Below are positions 8,378-17,679 of a DNA stretch of 42,583 nucleotides, one piece after another. The stretch is taken from NCBI RefSeq assembly GCF_900155435.1, contig NZ_LT700212.1, positions 2,336,058 to 2,378,640 of the forward strand. Reading direction: 5' to 3'. Every line of letters begins with the position of its first letter. Position 1 is the first letter of the stretch. The translations under genes and the position numbers were made by a program. The notes below the pieces were generated by a model. The model was given only the letters and a program-made list of their open reading frames with translations. It was not told the origin of the DNA and made no database searches. The DNA comes from Actinomyces provencensis (GTDB lineage Bacteria > Actinomycetota > Actinomycetes > Actinomycetales > Actinomycetaceae).

Positions 8378-9352
8378 ATGACGATCACGGCGGCTGTGGA
8401 CGGTTCGGCACTGGGCAACCCCGGGCCCGCGGGATGGGCGTGGGTGGTCTCGGAGGACTGCTGGGACTCCGGGGGCTGGGACCACGGCACCAACAACCTC
8501 GGCGAGCTCACCGCGGTCCTGCAACTCCTGCGCGCGACGGCCGAGGCGGGGCTGGGCGAGGAACCGCTGCACGTCCTGGCCGACTCCCAGTACGCGATCA
8601 ACACCGTGACCAAATGGCGCCACGGGTGGAAGAAGCGCGGCTGGCAGAAGGCCGACAAGAAGCCCATCAAGAACCTTGACGTCGTCAAGGCCCTGGACGA
8701 GGCCATGCAGGGGCGCACCGTCACCTTCGAGTGGGTCCGCGGTCACGCCGGACATGCCCTGAACGAGCGTGCCGACGACCTCGCGCGCGCAGCGGCCGAG
8801 GCCCACCAACAGGGGCGCGTCGCTGCAGGAGGCCCCGGCTTCCCGGGCAGGAAGGCCCCTGGTGGTGGCGCGGTGTCCGGCTCTGCTGGGCACCCGGGTG
8901 GGCGAGGGGGTTCCGGCGGCTTGCCCGGCAGGGACCACGCCGACGAGGGAGGGGCCCACACCCCCTCCGCTCCTCCGACCCGGTCGACCCGCCCCGTCGG
9001 TGCACCGGACCCCGGAGCAGGCGAGACGGAAGTGCTCAACGCCGAGAAGGCCTTCGTACGTGCATGGGCCGGTGGGGACGCCGACGCACTGCGCGCGCTG
9101 TCCGGGTCCGATGCCCGCAGGGTCTGGCCGGACGGAACTTCCTCGCGGGGTCTCGGGGGTCCCGTGCCCGCCGGGCTCCGCATCGGTCGGATGCGTGCCA
9201 CCGCGGCGGGTGACGGTGCCTGGTTGGTCGTCTACCGGATGTCCTGGGAGGACGGGACCTCCGTGGAGTCCAGCCTGTGGTCGCCCTCGCTGTCCGCCGA
9301 GGGCGCGCGGAGCCTGCGCCTGGTCTGGCACCAGTCCACACCCCGGAGCTGA
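8378..9352 (+). CDS. rnhA: Ribonuclease HI with C-terminal NTF2-like extension
   Basis: A 324-residue protein. Residues 1-140 are RNase HI, which removes the RNA strand of RNA/DNA hybrids. The catalytic set is complete: Asp8 (AAVDGSALGNPG), Glu43 (NNLGELTAV), Asp69 (VLADSQYAI) and Asp133 (NERADDLAR), with the RGHAGH loop. A Gly/Pro-rich linker (about 142-215) leads to a roughly 105-residue domain starting NAEKAFVRAWAGGDADALRAL, which looks like a DUF4440/SnoaL (NTF2-like) fold. Typical bacterial RNase HI is about 150 residues, so this is a fusion. The role of the added domain is unknown. The ATG at 8378 is chosen because a TACCAT -10 lies 7 nt upstream. Confidence 0.9.
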   Translation: MTITAAVDGSALGNPGPAGWAWVVSEDCWDSGGWDHGTNNLGELTAVLQLLRATAEAGLGEEPLHVLADSQYAINTVTKWRHGWKKRGWQKADKKPIKNLDVVKALDEAMQGRTVTFEWVRGHAGHALNERADDLARAAAEAHQQGRVAAGGPGFPGRKAPGGGAVSGSAGHPGGRGGSGGLPGRDHADEGGAHTPSAPPTRSTRPVGAPDPGAGETEVLNAEKAFVRAWAGGDADALRALSGSDARRVWPDGTSSRGLGGPVPAGLRIGRMRATAAGDGAWLVVYRMSWEDGTSVESSLWSPSLSAEGARSLRLVWHQSTPRS

Positions 9353-9504
9353 GCGGACGAACCCGCCCGTGCTGAGGACAGTGGCCACGAGATCGACTCC
9401 CACCGCACTCGCCGACACCCACAGTCGACCTCACCCACCACACGGGCCCGAACGCGGCCCACACCGGCCCCGGGACCGACCCCCACTGCACCGACCGGAG
9501 CCGG

Positions 9505-10947
9505 TCACCCCAGGGGATGTCGCCGGGCACGCTCCTCCCGGTCACGCCGGATCCGCACGATGCGGGCCGGCGGGTCACCGAACCCTGACGGCGGCTCGTA
9601 CGCCTCGAACGGTTCGGGGACGAACTCCCCGCCACGCAGGAGGACCAGACGGAGGTCGCGCAGGTCGGCGATGTCCTCCAGCGGGTTGCCACCCACGACG
9701 ATGAGGTTCGCCTCGTAGCCCGGGAGCAGGGCGCCGGTGACCCCGGCCAGACCGGCGGACGCCGCCGCACGCGAGGTCGCAGCGACCAGGACCTCCCGGG
9801 ACGGGATGCCCGAGGCCGCCAACTGCTCCAGAGCCCACAGGTACCCCTCCGGGGGCAGCACGGCCCCGATGTCACTGCCCGTCACGATGCCCACTCCGTG
9901 CTCCCACAGCTCCCGGGCGCGCGAGCCGAAGTGCTCCCCCTCGACGGGTGGGAAGGTGGGGACGGCACTCACGTCCACGAAGGTCCCCCGCTCGGCCATC
10001 TCCTCGGCCAGGTAGGGGTCGAAACCCGTCACCCCGTCCTCACCGGTGAAGCTGGCGTGGGCGATGTAGTCGACACCGGCCTCCACCGAGCGCCGGATGC
10101 CCTCCGTCCCGTGTGCATGGGCTGCCGTGTGCTTGCCCAGCCGGTGGGCCTCCCCGACCAGGACACGCAGCTCCTCCGTGGAGAACTGGGGGTTCCACGG
10201 TGCCGAGCCCTCGGTCATGAAGCCGCCCGTCGCCATCACCTTGACGACGTCGACGCCCCACTTGTGGTGCTCGCGGACCCTGTGACGGATGTCGTCCGGG
10301 GAGTCGACCTCGCCACCATTGCGCCACGAGTGACCTCCCGTGGTCGTGATCTGCGGCCCCGAGGCGACAATGCGCGGAGCCTGGACGACTCCCGCGCTGA
10401 CGGCCTCACGCAGGGTGACATCGGTGAAGTGGCGCGCCCCCAGTGACTGCACGGTCGTCACTCCCTGGGAGGCGAGCACCCGGGCCGTGTGCAGCGAGGA
10501 GAGCACATCCCAGGGCACCTGGTGTCGTTCGGTCGCCAGTGTCGGTCGGATCAGCGGCGGCGAACCGTGGGAGAGGTGGGCGTGGGTCTCGACCAGACCC
10601 GGAAGGATCGTGCAGCCCGGGTGGTCGACCCTGCGGGCGGAGGCGGCCCCGGCAGGAGCCTCCCTCCGTGGTCCCGCCCAGATGACCGTCCCGTCGCGCA
10701 CGAGGACGGCCCCGTCCTCGACCGGGTCACCGGTGCCCGTCCACAGACGGGGAGCGGTGAGCAGGATGCCTGCCCCGCCACCGTCGCCGTCATCGTGATC
10801 GACATCGTGACCGGTCCCGCGACGGGCGGGGTCACCGCGGAGAGCACCAGGACCGGGGCCCGCCGGCGGGATCCGCGCAGTGCCGTCCCCGACCGGGTAG
10901 CCGCGGCCCCGCCGGTGGGGTCCGGGTTCAGTGGATGTGGGGCACAT
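9505..10947 (-). CDS. Metal-dependent amidohydrolase (imidazolonepropionase/Xaa-Pro-type)
   Basis: A 480-residue amidohydrolase-superfamily enzyme. The metal site is visible: H122-x-H124 in VETHAHLSHG, Lys235 in VVKVMATGGF (candidate carbamylated lysine), His276/278 in HAHGTEG, His296 in YIAHASF and Asp358 in TGSDIG. The layout matches the subfamily annotated as imidazolonepropionase-like or prolidase-like amidohydrolases; the substrate cannot be assigned. The first 60 residues are Gly/Asp/Arg-rich and unlike the family. The start is supported by GGAGGAG 5 nt upstream of the ATG. It is convergent with the RNase H gene and divergent from a prolyl aminopeptidase, which may hint at peptide breakdown. 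Confidence 0.85.
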   Translation of the reverse strand: MCPTSTEPGPHRRGRGYPVGDGTARIPPAGPGPGALRGDPARRGTGHDVDHDDGDGGGAGILLTAPRLWTGTGDPVEDGAVLVRDGTVIWAGPRREAPAGAASARRVDHPGCTILPGLVETHAHLSHGSPPLIRPTLATERHQVPWDVLSSLHTARVLASQGVTTVQSLGARHFTDVTLREAVSAGVVQAPRIVASGPQITTTGGHSWRNGGEVDSPDDIRHRVREHHKWGVDVVKVMATGGFMTEGSAPWNPQFSTEELRVLVGEAHRLGKHTAAHAHGTEGIRRSVEAGVDYIAHASFTGEDGVTGFDPYLAEEMAERGTFVDVSAVPTFPPVEGEHFGSRARELWEHGVGIVTGSDIGAVLPPEGYLWALEQLAASGIPSREVLVAATSRAAASAGLAGVTGALLPGYEANLIVVGGNPLEDIADLRDLRLVLLRGGEFVPEPFEAYEPPSGFGDPPARIVRIRRDREERARRHPLG

Positions 10948-11203
10948 GGTGCTCCTCCGGGTGGTGCGGGGCGATGCGTCGTTCGGCTCCCCGCCCGCCC
11001 CGTCGTGGAGGGGTCACCCATTCCCTGTCCGCTCCGTCCAGCCTATCGGCTGATCCTCGCGCAGGCTCCGCGGAAGACCTGGGGCCGGTCCAGGGGACCA
11101 CACGCCCGTGCCGCGTCCACCCGTCCCACCCACTCCGCCCGGACTCCCCGGGGCACGCTCCCGCGTCGGTCGTGGCGGGAGTCCCGGCCCGCGGACACAC
11201 CGA

Positions 11204-11209
11204 TACGCT
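11204..11209 (+). promoter_or_regulatory. Candidate -10 (TACGCT) for leaderless aminopeptidase gene
   Basis: GATACGCT ends 6 nt before the ATG at 11216, with no SD in between. This fits a leaderless transcript. Confidence 0.5.
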
Positions 11210-11215
11210 GGGGAC

Positions 11216-12535
11216 ATGCCTGTGACCGCGACGTACACCCAGCACTCCTGCACAGTCCTCGAGCACCGCATCGAGGTGCCCCTGGACCATGGGCGCCCCC
11301 TCGGCCCCGACAATCCGGGCATCGAGGTGTTCGCGCGCGAGGTCGTGCGCCCCGGGGGTGAGGACCTGCCCCACCTGGTCTTCCTGCAGGGTGGTCCCGG
11401 TGGTCGTGGTCCCCGCGCGGGGAACTTCCTGGAGGAGTCCTGGTACGGGCGCGCCCTGGAGGAGTTCCGCCTGGTCATGCTCGACCAGCGTGGGACCGGT
11501 CAGTCCACGCGCATCGACGCCCAGTCCCTGTCCGCCTTCGACACGGACCGCGAGCGCGCGGACCACCTGACGTTCTTCCGCCAGGACCAGATCGTGCGCG
11601 ATGCGGAGGTGATGCGCCAGGAGATCACGGGTGGTCGCCCCTGGGTCAGCCTCGGCCAGTCCTACGGGGGCTTCCTGACACTGGCCTACCTCTCGCTGGC
11701 GCCGGAGGGACTGAGCACCTCCCTCGTCGCCGGCGGTCTGCCCGGCCTGGTCGACATCGACGAGATCTACCGCCTCACCTACGCCCGCACCGCCCAGCGC
11801 AACCGCACCTACCTCGAGCGCTATCCCTGGGACCAGGCGACGATCCGCGAGGTCGCCGCCCACCTGCGCGACACCGAGGAACACCTGCCCACCGGTGAGC
11901 GCCTGTCGACCCAACGCTTCCGCCTCATCGGCCTGGGCCTGGGCATGACGACCAGCTTCGACCAGCTCCACTACCTCCTGGAGGGGCCGTGGGTGCACGT
12001 GCGCGGAGAGCGCCGTCTCTCCTCGGAGTTCCTCGAGGGCGTCGCCGCACACGTGTCCATGAACCCTGCCTACGGCGCGCTCCACGAAGCCATCTACGCG
12101 GGCGCCACACCGGACCTGGCGGGTCACGCCACGAACTGGAGCGCACAGAGGCTGGCGGAGGAGATCCCGGGCTTCCAGCCCGACGCCGATCCCCTGGACA
12201 TCTCGGAGCCCTACCACCTCACGGGCGAGCACATGATGCACGCCTTCTTCGACGAGGACCCCGCCCTCGTCCCCCTCAGGGGAGCCACCGAGGAACTCGC
12301 CCGGCGCACGGACTGGACCCCCGTCTACCTGCCCGACGTCCTCGCCCGCAACGAGGTCCCGCTCGCGGCCGCCGTCTACTTCGACGACATGTTCGTGCCC
12401 CGCGAGCTCTCCCTGGACACCGCCGAACTGGTGCGCGGGACCCGGGTGTGGGTGACGAACGAGTACCAGCACGACGGCATCCGCGCCTCCGGCGGCAAGG
12501 TCCTCGACCACCTCCTCGCCCTCGTCCGTGACTGA
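11216..12535 (+). CDS. pip: Prolyl aminopeptidase (S33 alpha/beta hydrolase)
   Basis: A 439-residue serine peptidase that removes N-terminal proline. HGG-like oxyanion residues are in FLQGGPGGRGP, followed by MLDQRGTGQST. The nucleophile is Ser149 in LGQSYGG, the acid is Asp390/391 in YFDDMFVP, and the base is His419 in EYQHDGIR. The cap region (about 200-330) is helical and of the large actinobacterial type. There is no signal peptide, so it is cytosolic. The ATG is preceded by a -10-like TACGCT with no SD. Its stop overlaps the start of the following TetR gene by 8 nt, so the two may be one transcript. Confidence 0.9.
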   Translation: MPVTATYTQHSCTVLEHRIEVPLDHGRPLGPDNPGIEVFAREVVRPGGEDLPHLVFLQGGPGGRGPRAGNFLEESWYGRALEEFRLVMLDQRGTGQSTRIDAQSLSAFDTDRERADHLTFFRQDQIVRDAEVMRQEITGGRPWVSLGQSYGGFLTLAYLSLAPEGLSTSLVAGGLPGLVDIDEIYRLTYARTAQRNRTYLERYPWDQATIREVAAHLRDTEEHLPTGERLSTQRFRLIGLGLGMTTSFDQLHYLLEGPWVHVRGERRLSSEFLEGVAAHVSMNPAYGALHEAIYAGATPDLAGHATNWSAQRLAEEIPGFQPDADPLDISEPYHLTGEHMMHAFFDEDPALVPLRGATEELARRTDWTPVYLPDVLARNEVPLAAAVYFDDMFVPRELSLDTAELVRGTRVWVTNEYQHDGIRASGGKVLDHLLALVRD

Positions 12536-13289
12536 GCGCACCGCGCCTCCCCCACCCGAGCGCTCCGGGGAGGGGCGGGGGGAGCCGCGTCGCGGGGGCC
12601 TCGTGGGACGATGCGGACGGTCCACGAGGGCGGGACTGAGCCGCAGGAGGATCCTCGACGCGGCCCTCGGCATCATCGACACCCACGGCGTCCGCGGTCT
12701 CACCATGAGGTCCCTGGGGCGTTCGCTCGGGGTCGACCCGATGGCCGTGTACCGCCACTTCGAGAACAAGCCCGCCGTCCTCGACGCACTCGTCGCCTCC
12801 CTGTGGGAGGGTGCTCTCCGAGAGGCGCTGTCCGCCCGGTCCGAGGACTGGCAGGAGCTGGCGATGACAGCCATGCGAGAACTGCGGCGAGCACTCCTGG
12901 TGCATCCCCGGGCCCTGGAGCTCGTCGCGGCTCGACCGGTCTCCTCCTCCGACCAGGTGGCCATGGCGGAGCGCGCACTGGCTGCCCTCGAGGCTGCGGG
13001 GGCCCGGCCGAGCCCCGACCTCCTGGTCCTGCTCAACGTGTTGACCGCCTTCACCATCGGGCACCTGGCGGCGGAGGTCCCCGACCCTGCCACGGGCACC
13101 GGCGCAGGGGCCACCGCGGGCGCCACCGAAGGAGTCACCGCAGGGGCCTCGGGGAGCGGCAGCTGTCCCCGCTCCCCGGGGACGCCGACCTTCGATGCCG
13201 CGACCACGGGCTTCGTCTTCTCGCCCGACACCCAGTTCGAGCGCGGGCTCCGCGCGATCATGAGTGGCTGGGAGTGGGCGGACCAGTGA
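12528..13289 (+). CDS. TetR family transcriptional regulator
   Basis: Up to 253 residues. The DNA-binding helix-turn-helix lies at about 40-85 (ILDAALGIIDTHGVRGLTMRSL, split by the turn, then LGVDPMAVYRHFENK). The C-terminal ligand domain resembles the TetR_C tetracycline-repressor type. The GTG at 12528 overlaps the aminopeptidase stop; an in-frame GTG at 12603 with a G-rich SD-like run is an equally good start and would give the usual short N-terminus. A Gly/Ala/Thr-rich insertion (about 187-222) interrupts the C-terminal domain. A candidate operator lies just downstream at 13307-13317. The ligand is unknown. Confidence 0.85.
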   Translation: MTERTAPPPPERSGEGRGEPRRGGLVGRCGRSTRAGLSRRRILDAALGIIDTHGVRGLTMRSLGRSLGVDPMAVYRHFENKPAVLDALVASLWEGALREALSARSEDWQELAMTAMRELRRALLVHPRALELVAARPVSSSDQVAMAERALAALEAAGARPSPDLLVLLNVLTAFTIGHLAAEVPDPATGTGAGATAGATEGVTAGASGSGSCPRSPGTPTFDAATTGFVFSPDTQFERGLRAIMSGWEWADQ

Positions 13290-13293
13290 TGTC

Positions 13294-13317
13294 TACGCTG
13301 TGGACTTACCACTGGTA
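13294..13317 (+). promoter_or_regulatory. Candidate promoter with overlapping palindrome
   Basis: TACGCT (13294-13299) resembles a -10. The odd palindrome TACCACTGGTA (13307-13317) covers the expected +1. It sits right after the tetR gene and before the PanE-like gene, so repression by the neighbouring TetR protein is plausible but inferred. Confidence 0.35.
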
Positions 13318-13438
13318 CCCCGCCCGCCCGGGCAGGACCAGGAAGCCCGCGACGACGAGGACGCCATCGCGACCGGCGCCCCGCCCGCTCCGGCAGGACC
13401 CATCCGTCGCCCCGCACGACGGGGACCAGGAGGTCGGT

Positions 13439-14542
13439 GTGCACATTCTCATGGTGGGACTCGGCGCCATCAGCGCCACCTACGGGACGCTCTTCCAGGA
13501 AGCCGGTCACGAGGTCGAACACGTCCTCAGGCCCGGTTCCACGGCGACGGGGATCAAGGAGGTCGCCGTGCACCTGCTGGACGGACGCGAGGACAGCCGC
13601 ACCGGCGCACCGTGGACCGGCACGTACACGGTCACCCACGTCCGGCCCGGCACCTCCTACGACCTGATCGTGTGCGCCATCGGGTGCCTGGACCTCCCCG
13701 CAGTCGTGGACACGCTCTCGACGAACTCCCTTGCGGGGCCGCTGCTCCTGTTCTCCGGGACCTGGGCGGACCGCTCCCACATCGAGGAGGCCCTGGCCGG
13801 TCGGCCGCACGCCCTCGGCTACCCGGTGGCGGGTGGTCGGCTGGACCGACCCGCGCGCGAGCTGGACGCCGTCGTCTTCGACCACGTGGTGCTCGAGGGC
13901 GGGAACGAGCTCAGTGGGAACGCACGTCGCGGGGACACAAGCCGCGGACGGAACACGGGTCGCGGCGACGGCGACAGCAGCGGGAACGCCGGACGTCGGG
14001 ACGGGGACAGCGGCGACGGGGGCGGGTACGCCGATCCCGGCACGCTCACCGCAGCCCGGCGTGCCTTCTCCTCCGTGGGACTCACCTGCGATACCCCCGC
14101 CGACATGCTGCAGTGGATCTGGGTCCACATGGCGATCAATGCCGCGGTGATCAGTGAGGCCGCACGCGGCGCCGACCTCTCCGACCCCTCCGCCGCCGCC
14201 GAGCGGCTCATGGACAGCACGTCACGGCTTCGCCGCGTCATCGTCTCCATCCGGGAGTGCCTCGCGATCGTCGCGGCCAGAGGCGTCGACCTGGCCCGGT
14301 TCCGCGGGGAGGTCGCGCCCTACCGGATCCCCGCACTCCTGGCTGCGCCCGTCATGAGGCGGATGTTCGCCCGCAACGCCCTGACCCGTCGGATCATGAC
14401 ACTGCACTCGAACCCTGCGGACCTCGTGTTCATCTGCCGCAGCGTCGAGGAGGAGGGCCGCCGCCTCGGCGTGCCCACCCCGCACTTCCACGCGGCGTAC
14501 GAGCAGGGCATCGCCCGGATCGCACTCCGCGGGCACCGGTGA
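13439..14542 (+). CDS. Ketopantoate-reductase-like (ApbA/PanE) oxidoreductase
   Basis: A 367-residue NAD(P)-binding protein. The Rossmann motif is at the N-terminus (HILMVGLGAISATYG), and the helical C-terminal dimer domain starts near residue 200. True PanE has a catalytic Lys four residues before a conserved Asn. Here the equivalent stretch reads WVHMAINAA, with His in the Lys position, so pantothenate synthesis is doubtful and the substrate is unknown. Residues about 157-196 are a Gly/Asp/Arg/Ser-rich insertion between the domains. The GTG start has AGGAGG 5 nt upstream. It follows the TetR gene with a 149-bp gap holding a candidate promoter. Confidence 0.8.
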   Translation: MHILMVGLGAISATYGTLFQEAGHEVEHVLRPGSTATGIKEVAVHLLDGREDSRTGAPWTGTYTVTHVRPGTSYDLIVCAIGCLDLPAVVDTLSTNSLAGPLLLFSGTWADRSHIEEALAGRPHALGYPVAGGRLDRPARELDAVVFDHVVLEGGNELSGNARRGDTSRGRNTGRGDGDSSGNAGRRDGDSGDGGGYADPGTLTAARRAFSSVGLTCDTPADMLQWIWVHMAINAAVISEAARGADLSDPSAAAERLMDSTSRLRRVIVSIRECLAIVAARGVDLARFRGEVAPYRIPALLAAPVMRRMFARNALTRRIMTLHSNPADLVFICRSVEEEGRRLGVPTPHFHAAYEQGIARIALRGHR

Positions 14543-14561
14543 CAGCACCCGTCGGGGGAGC

Positions 14562-14602
14562 GGGCCGGGTCGCGGGAGCGATCCCGACCGCACTCCCGGC
14601 CC
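14562..14602. terminator. Nested hairpin between convergent genes
   Basis: GGGCCGGG (14562-14569) pairs with CCCGGCCC (14595-14602). Inside it GGGA/TCCC close a GCGA tetraloop. It is placed between the convergent PanE-like and mgtE genes; termination is inferred. Confidence 0.5.
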
Positions 14603-14632
14603 CCACGTCCCTGATCCCCACGGCCCCGGCAC

Positions 14633-16012
14633 TCACAGCACGATGGCCTTGGCCAGCATGAAGTAGATCATCAGCCCGGTCCCGTCGACGATGGTGGCGA
14701 TCATCGGGGACGACACCACTGCGGGGTCCACCCCCACGCGTCGCAGCAGCATGGGCAGCACGGCGGCGATCAGCGAGGACCACACGCAGATGCAGGCCAG
14801 GGCCACCATGACCGTGACGATGACGGGGCCACCGACACCCAGGGTCCATGCCCTCACTCCCCCGAGCACCGCCATCGACGCCCCCAGCAGGATGCCCGTG
14901 CCGAACTCCTTCCACACCACGCGCCACAGGTCGCGCAGGCGCAGCCCCTCGGCCCCCATGGCCCGGATCAGGGTCGTGGTGATCTGGGTCCCGACGTTGC
15001 CGCCGGTGCCGATCAGGAGCGGGATGAAGAAGGACAGTGCCACCACCTGCTCGAGCTCGCCCTCGAAGTGGCGCAGCACGGTCCCCGTGTACATCACCGC
15101 CAGGAACAGGGCGGCCAGCCACGGCACCCTGGTCCTCCACAGGCGGTGGGGTCCGGCCTGCAGGTAGGGCATGCCCAGCGGTGAGGTCCCACCCTGCAGC
15201 GCCGTGTCCTCGCCCGACTCCTCGTGGGAGATGTCGGCCACGGCCTCCCGAATGATGACCCCGATCAGCCGGTCCCCGTCGACCACCGGGACCATCCCGG
15301 CGGGGGATCCCCCCGCACGGGAGACGACCGTCTCCTGGTCGGCGAGGGCGGCCACGGACCAGCCCAGCACCGTGGACGCCTCCACCATCACCTCGTCGAC
15401 CACGGTGTCCGGGTCGCCGAGCACCAGGTCGGAGGGCGCCACCCATCCGAGCAGTTCCCCGGGGTGGGACACGCCCGCGACGACGGCCCCTGCCCCACCC
15501 GTGGTCCGCGGAGCGTGCTGTGCACCCGTCGGCGTGCTCCCCTCATCCGTGCCGTGCGGGGTGAACGGCGTCCCGCCCGGTGCCGTGGCGTGGGTCCCGG
15601 CCAGCACGAAGACGCCCTCGTCGAGGTCCTCGGGACGGCGGCGCGCCGCCTCGACGGCGTCGGCCAGGGTCGATCCGGGGCCCACGTGGAGGAAGGAGGG
15701 GCGCATCCACGCGGCCGCGGACTCGTCCGGCCAGGCCAGGAGCCCCCTGAGCAGGGCCGAGCGGGATCGCGGCAGGGCCTCCAGGACCCGGGTGCCGTCC
15801 CCCTCCTCGAGGAGTCGGGCGATGCGGGAGGCCTCGTCATCGGGGAGGACGTCGAGCAGGCCCGCACCCGTGGCGGCCAGCACCGCGGTGACCAGGTGTG
15901 CGGCGGTGTGCGAGGAGAGCAAGTCCATGAGGGTACGGGCCGTGGCGGGGGTGAGGAGGTCGACCAGCGCGCACAGGTCGGCGCGCTCCAGTCCGACCAC
16001 CTGGGCGTCCAC
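14633..16012 (-). CDS. mgtE: Magnesium transporter MgtE (5' part of the frame interrupted)
   Basis: An MgtE-type Mg2+ channel. From the GTG at 16012 it has 459 residues: a helical N domain of Leu/Asp-rich repeats (about 1-105), a CBS-pair region (about 105-265) containing a Gly/Thr/Pro-rich insertion, and a five-helix membrane domain with the conserved GTGGNVGTQ and a C-terminal DGTGLMIYFMLAKAIVL. There is no SD at this GTG. The frame is open and codon-like for another 21 codons upstream to an amber TAG (16076-16078). It then continues in the same frame to an ATG at 16150 with a proper SD (GGGAGA). Either the gene carries a nonsense mutation, or the upstream piece is a regulatory leader. The N domain would be slightly short. 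Confidence 0.83.
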   Translation of the reverse strand: MDAQVVGLERADLCALVDLLTPATARTLMDLLSSHTAAHLVTAVLAATGAGLLDVLPDDEASRIARLLEEGDGTRVLEALPRSRSALLRGLLAWPDESAAAWMRPSFLHVGPGSTLADAVEAARRRPEDLDEGVFVLAGTHATAPGGTPFTPHGTDEGSTPTGAQHAPRTTGGAGAVVAGVSHPGELLGWVAPSDLVLGDPDTVVDEVMVEASTVLGWSVAALADQETVVSRAGGSPAGMVPVVDGDRLIGVIIREAVADISHEESGEDTALQGGTSPLGMPYLQAGPHRLWRTRVPWLAALFLAVMYTGTVLRHFEGELEQVVALSFFIPLLIGTGGNVGTQITTTLIRAMGAEGLRLRDLWRVVWKEFGTGILLGASMAVLGGVRAWTLGVGGPVIVTVMVALACICVWSSLIAAVLPMLLRRVGVDPAVVSSPMIATIVDGTGLMIYFMLAKAIVL

Positions 16013-16075
16013 GGTGTCGGGAGGGGTGGCGGCGAGCCACAGCGCCAGCGCGGTCGGGGTGCGGGCGGCGAGGAC

Positions 16076-16150
16076 CTAGTGGGCCTCTGCGGGAATGGGA
16101 CGGGTGGCACGGGTGGGCGCGACGGCGCGCGTGGGCAGGTGCAGACGCAT
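16076..16150 (-). other. 24-codon ORF in frame with mgtE, ending at an amber codon
   Basis: It starts at an ATG with SD AGGGAGA and encodes 24 residues with four prolines (motifs LPTRA, APTRA, RPIP) before TAG. Codon third positions are GC-rich on both sides of the stop. It could be the original mgtE N-terminus or a leader peptide. Confidence 0.5.
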
Positions 16151-16259
16151 GGTGTTTCTCCCTGGATCCATGGGCGGTCCGCACGGGGACCGGGCCCGGA
16201 GGTGTGCGCGGGGCGCACGGGACTGGGAGATGACGAGGACGGCGCGGACGGGTGACCCG

Positions 16260-16319
16260 TCAGCGGAAGGCGCGACCGAGGTCGTCATCCCGGGACGGGT
16301 GACTACCGGAACCCTCCAT
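16260..16319 (-). CDS. Possible 19-residue leader peptide upstream of mgtE
   Basis: The peptide MEGSGSHPSRDDDLGRAFR is preceded by an excellent SD (GAGGAGGTG, about 6 nt from the ATG). Three consecutive Asp codons follow a Pro-containing start. It lies 109 nt ahead of the second small ORF, with a hairpin between them. It is too short to have homologs recognised by eye. A Mg2+-responsive leader is a hypothesis based on known acidic/proline leaders of other Mg2+ transporter genes. Confidence 0.35.
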   Translation of the reverse strand: MEGSGSHPSRDDDLGRAFR

Positions 16320-16450
16320 CGGGACCACCTCCTCGGTTCGCGATCCAATGTGTCCGCGGGCCAGTATGCCCCCGGCCGTGCGGGGGGACCACCCCATGGG
16401 AGCCACGCCACAGTCACTGCTCCCCGCCGTGCAGGCCTACCTGGGGTCCT

Positions 16451-16500
16451 CCCCGCCCCGCACGCCCCCACCCAGGCCCCCGCCCCGCACGCCCCCACCC
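16451..16500. repeat. C-rich 23-bp direct repeat, two copies
   Basis: Two copies of CCCCGCCCCGCACGCCCCC plus ACCC start at 16451 and 16478 (period 27). The minus strand has many G-runs and could form G-quadruplexes. Confidence 0.7.
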
Positions 16501-16562
16501 CGAACACACTGACCTCCGCTCCCCGACCTGCGCTCCGAGGAGTGTGGACCCGCGGGTGGTGA

Positions 16563-17666
<1,104 letters not shown>

Positions 17667-17679
17667 GCTCCTGAGATCC

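Noticed and set aside
10928-14128. 1066-codon open frame on the minus strand
   Set aside because: It is antisense to the aminopeptidase, TetR and PanE-like genes, all of which have clear families and motifs. Long antisense frames are expected at this GC content.
16337-16360. NrdR-type regulatory box for nrdF
   Set aside because: The AT-containing stretch near ATCCAATGTGT does not match the NrdR palindrome, and no tandem pair is present.
16151-16380. M-box (ykoK) magnesium riboswitch upstream of mgtE
   Set aside because: The conserved M-box core could not be recognised by eye in the minus-strand leader. Only small ORFs and one GC-rich hairpin were found; a covariance-model search would be needed to exclude it.
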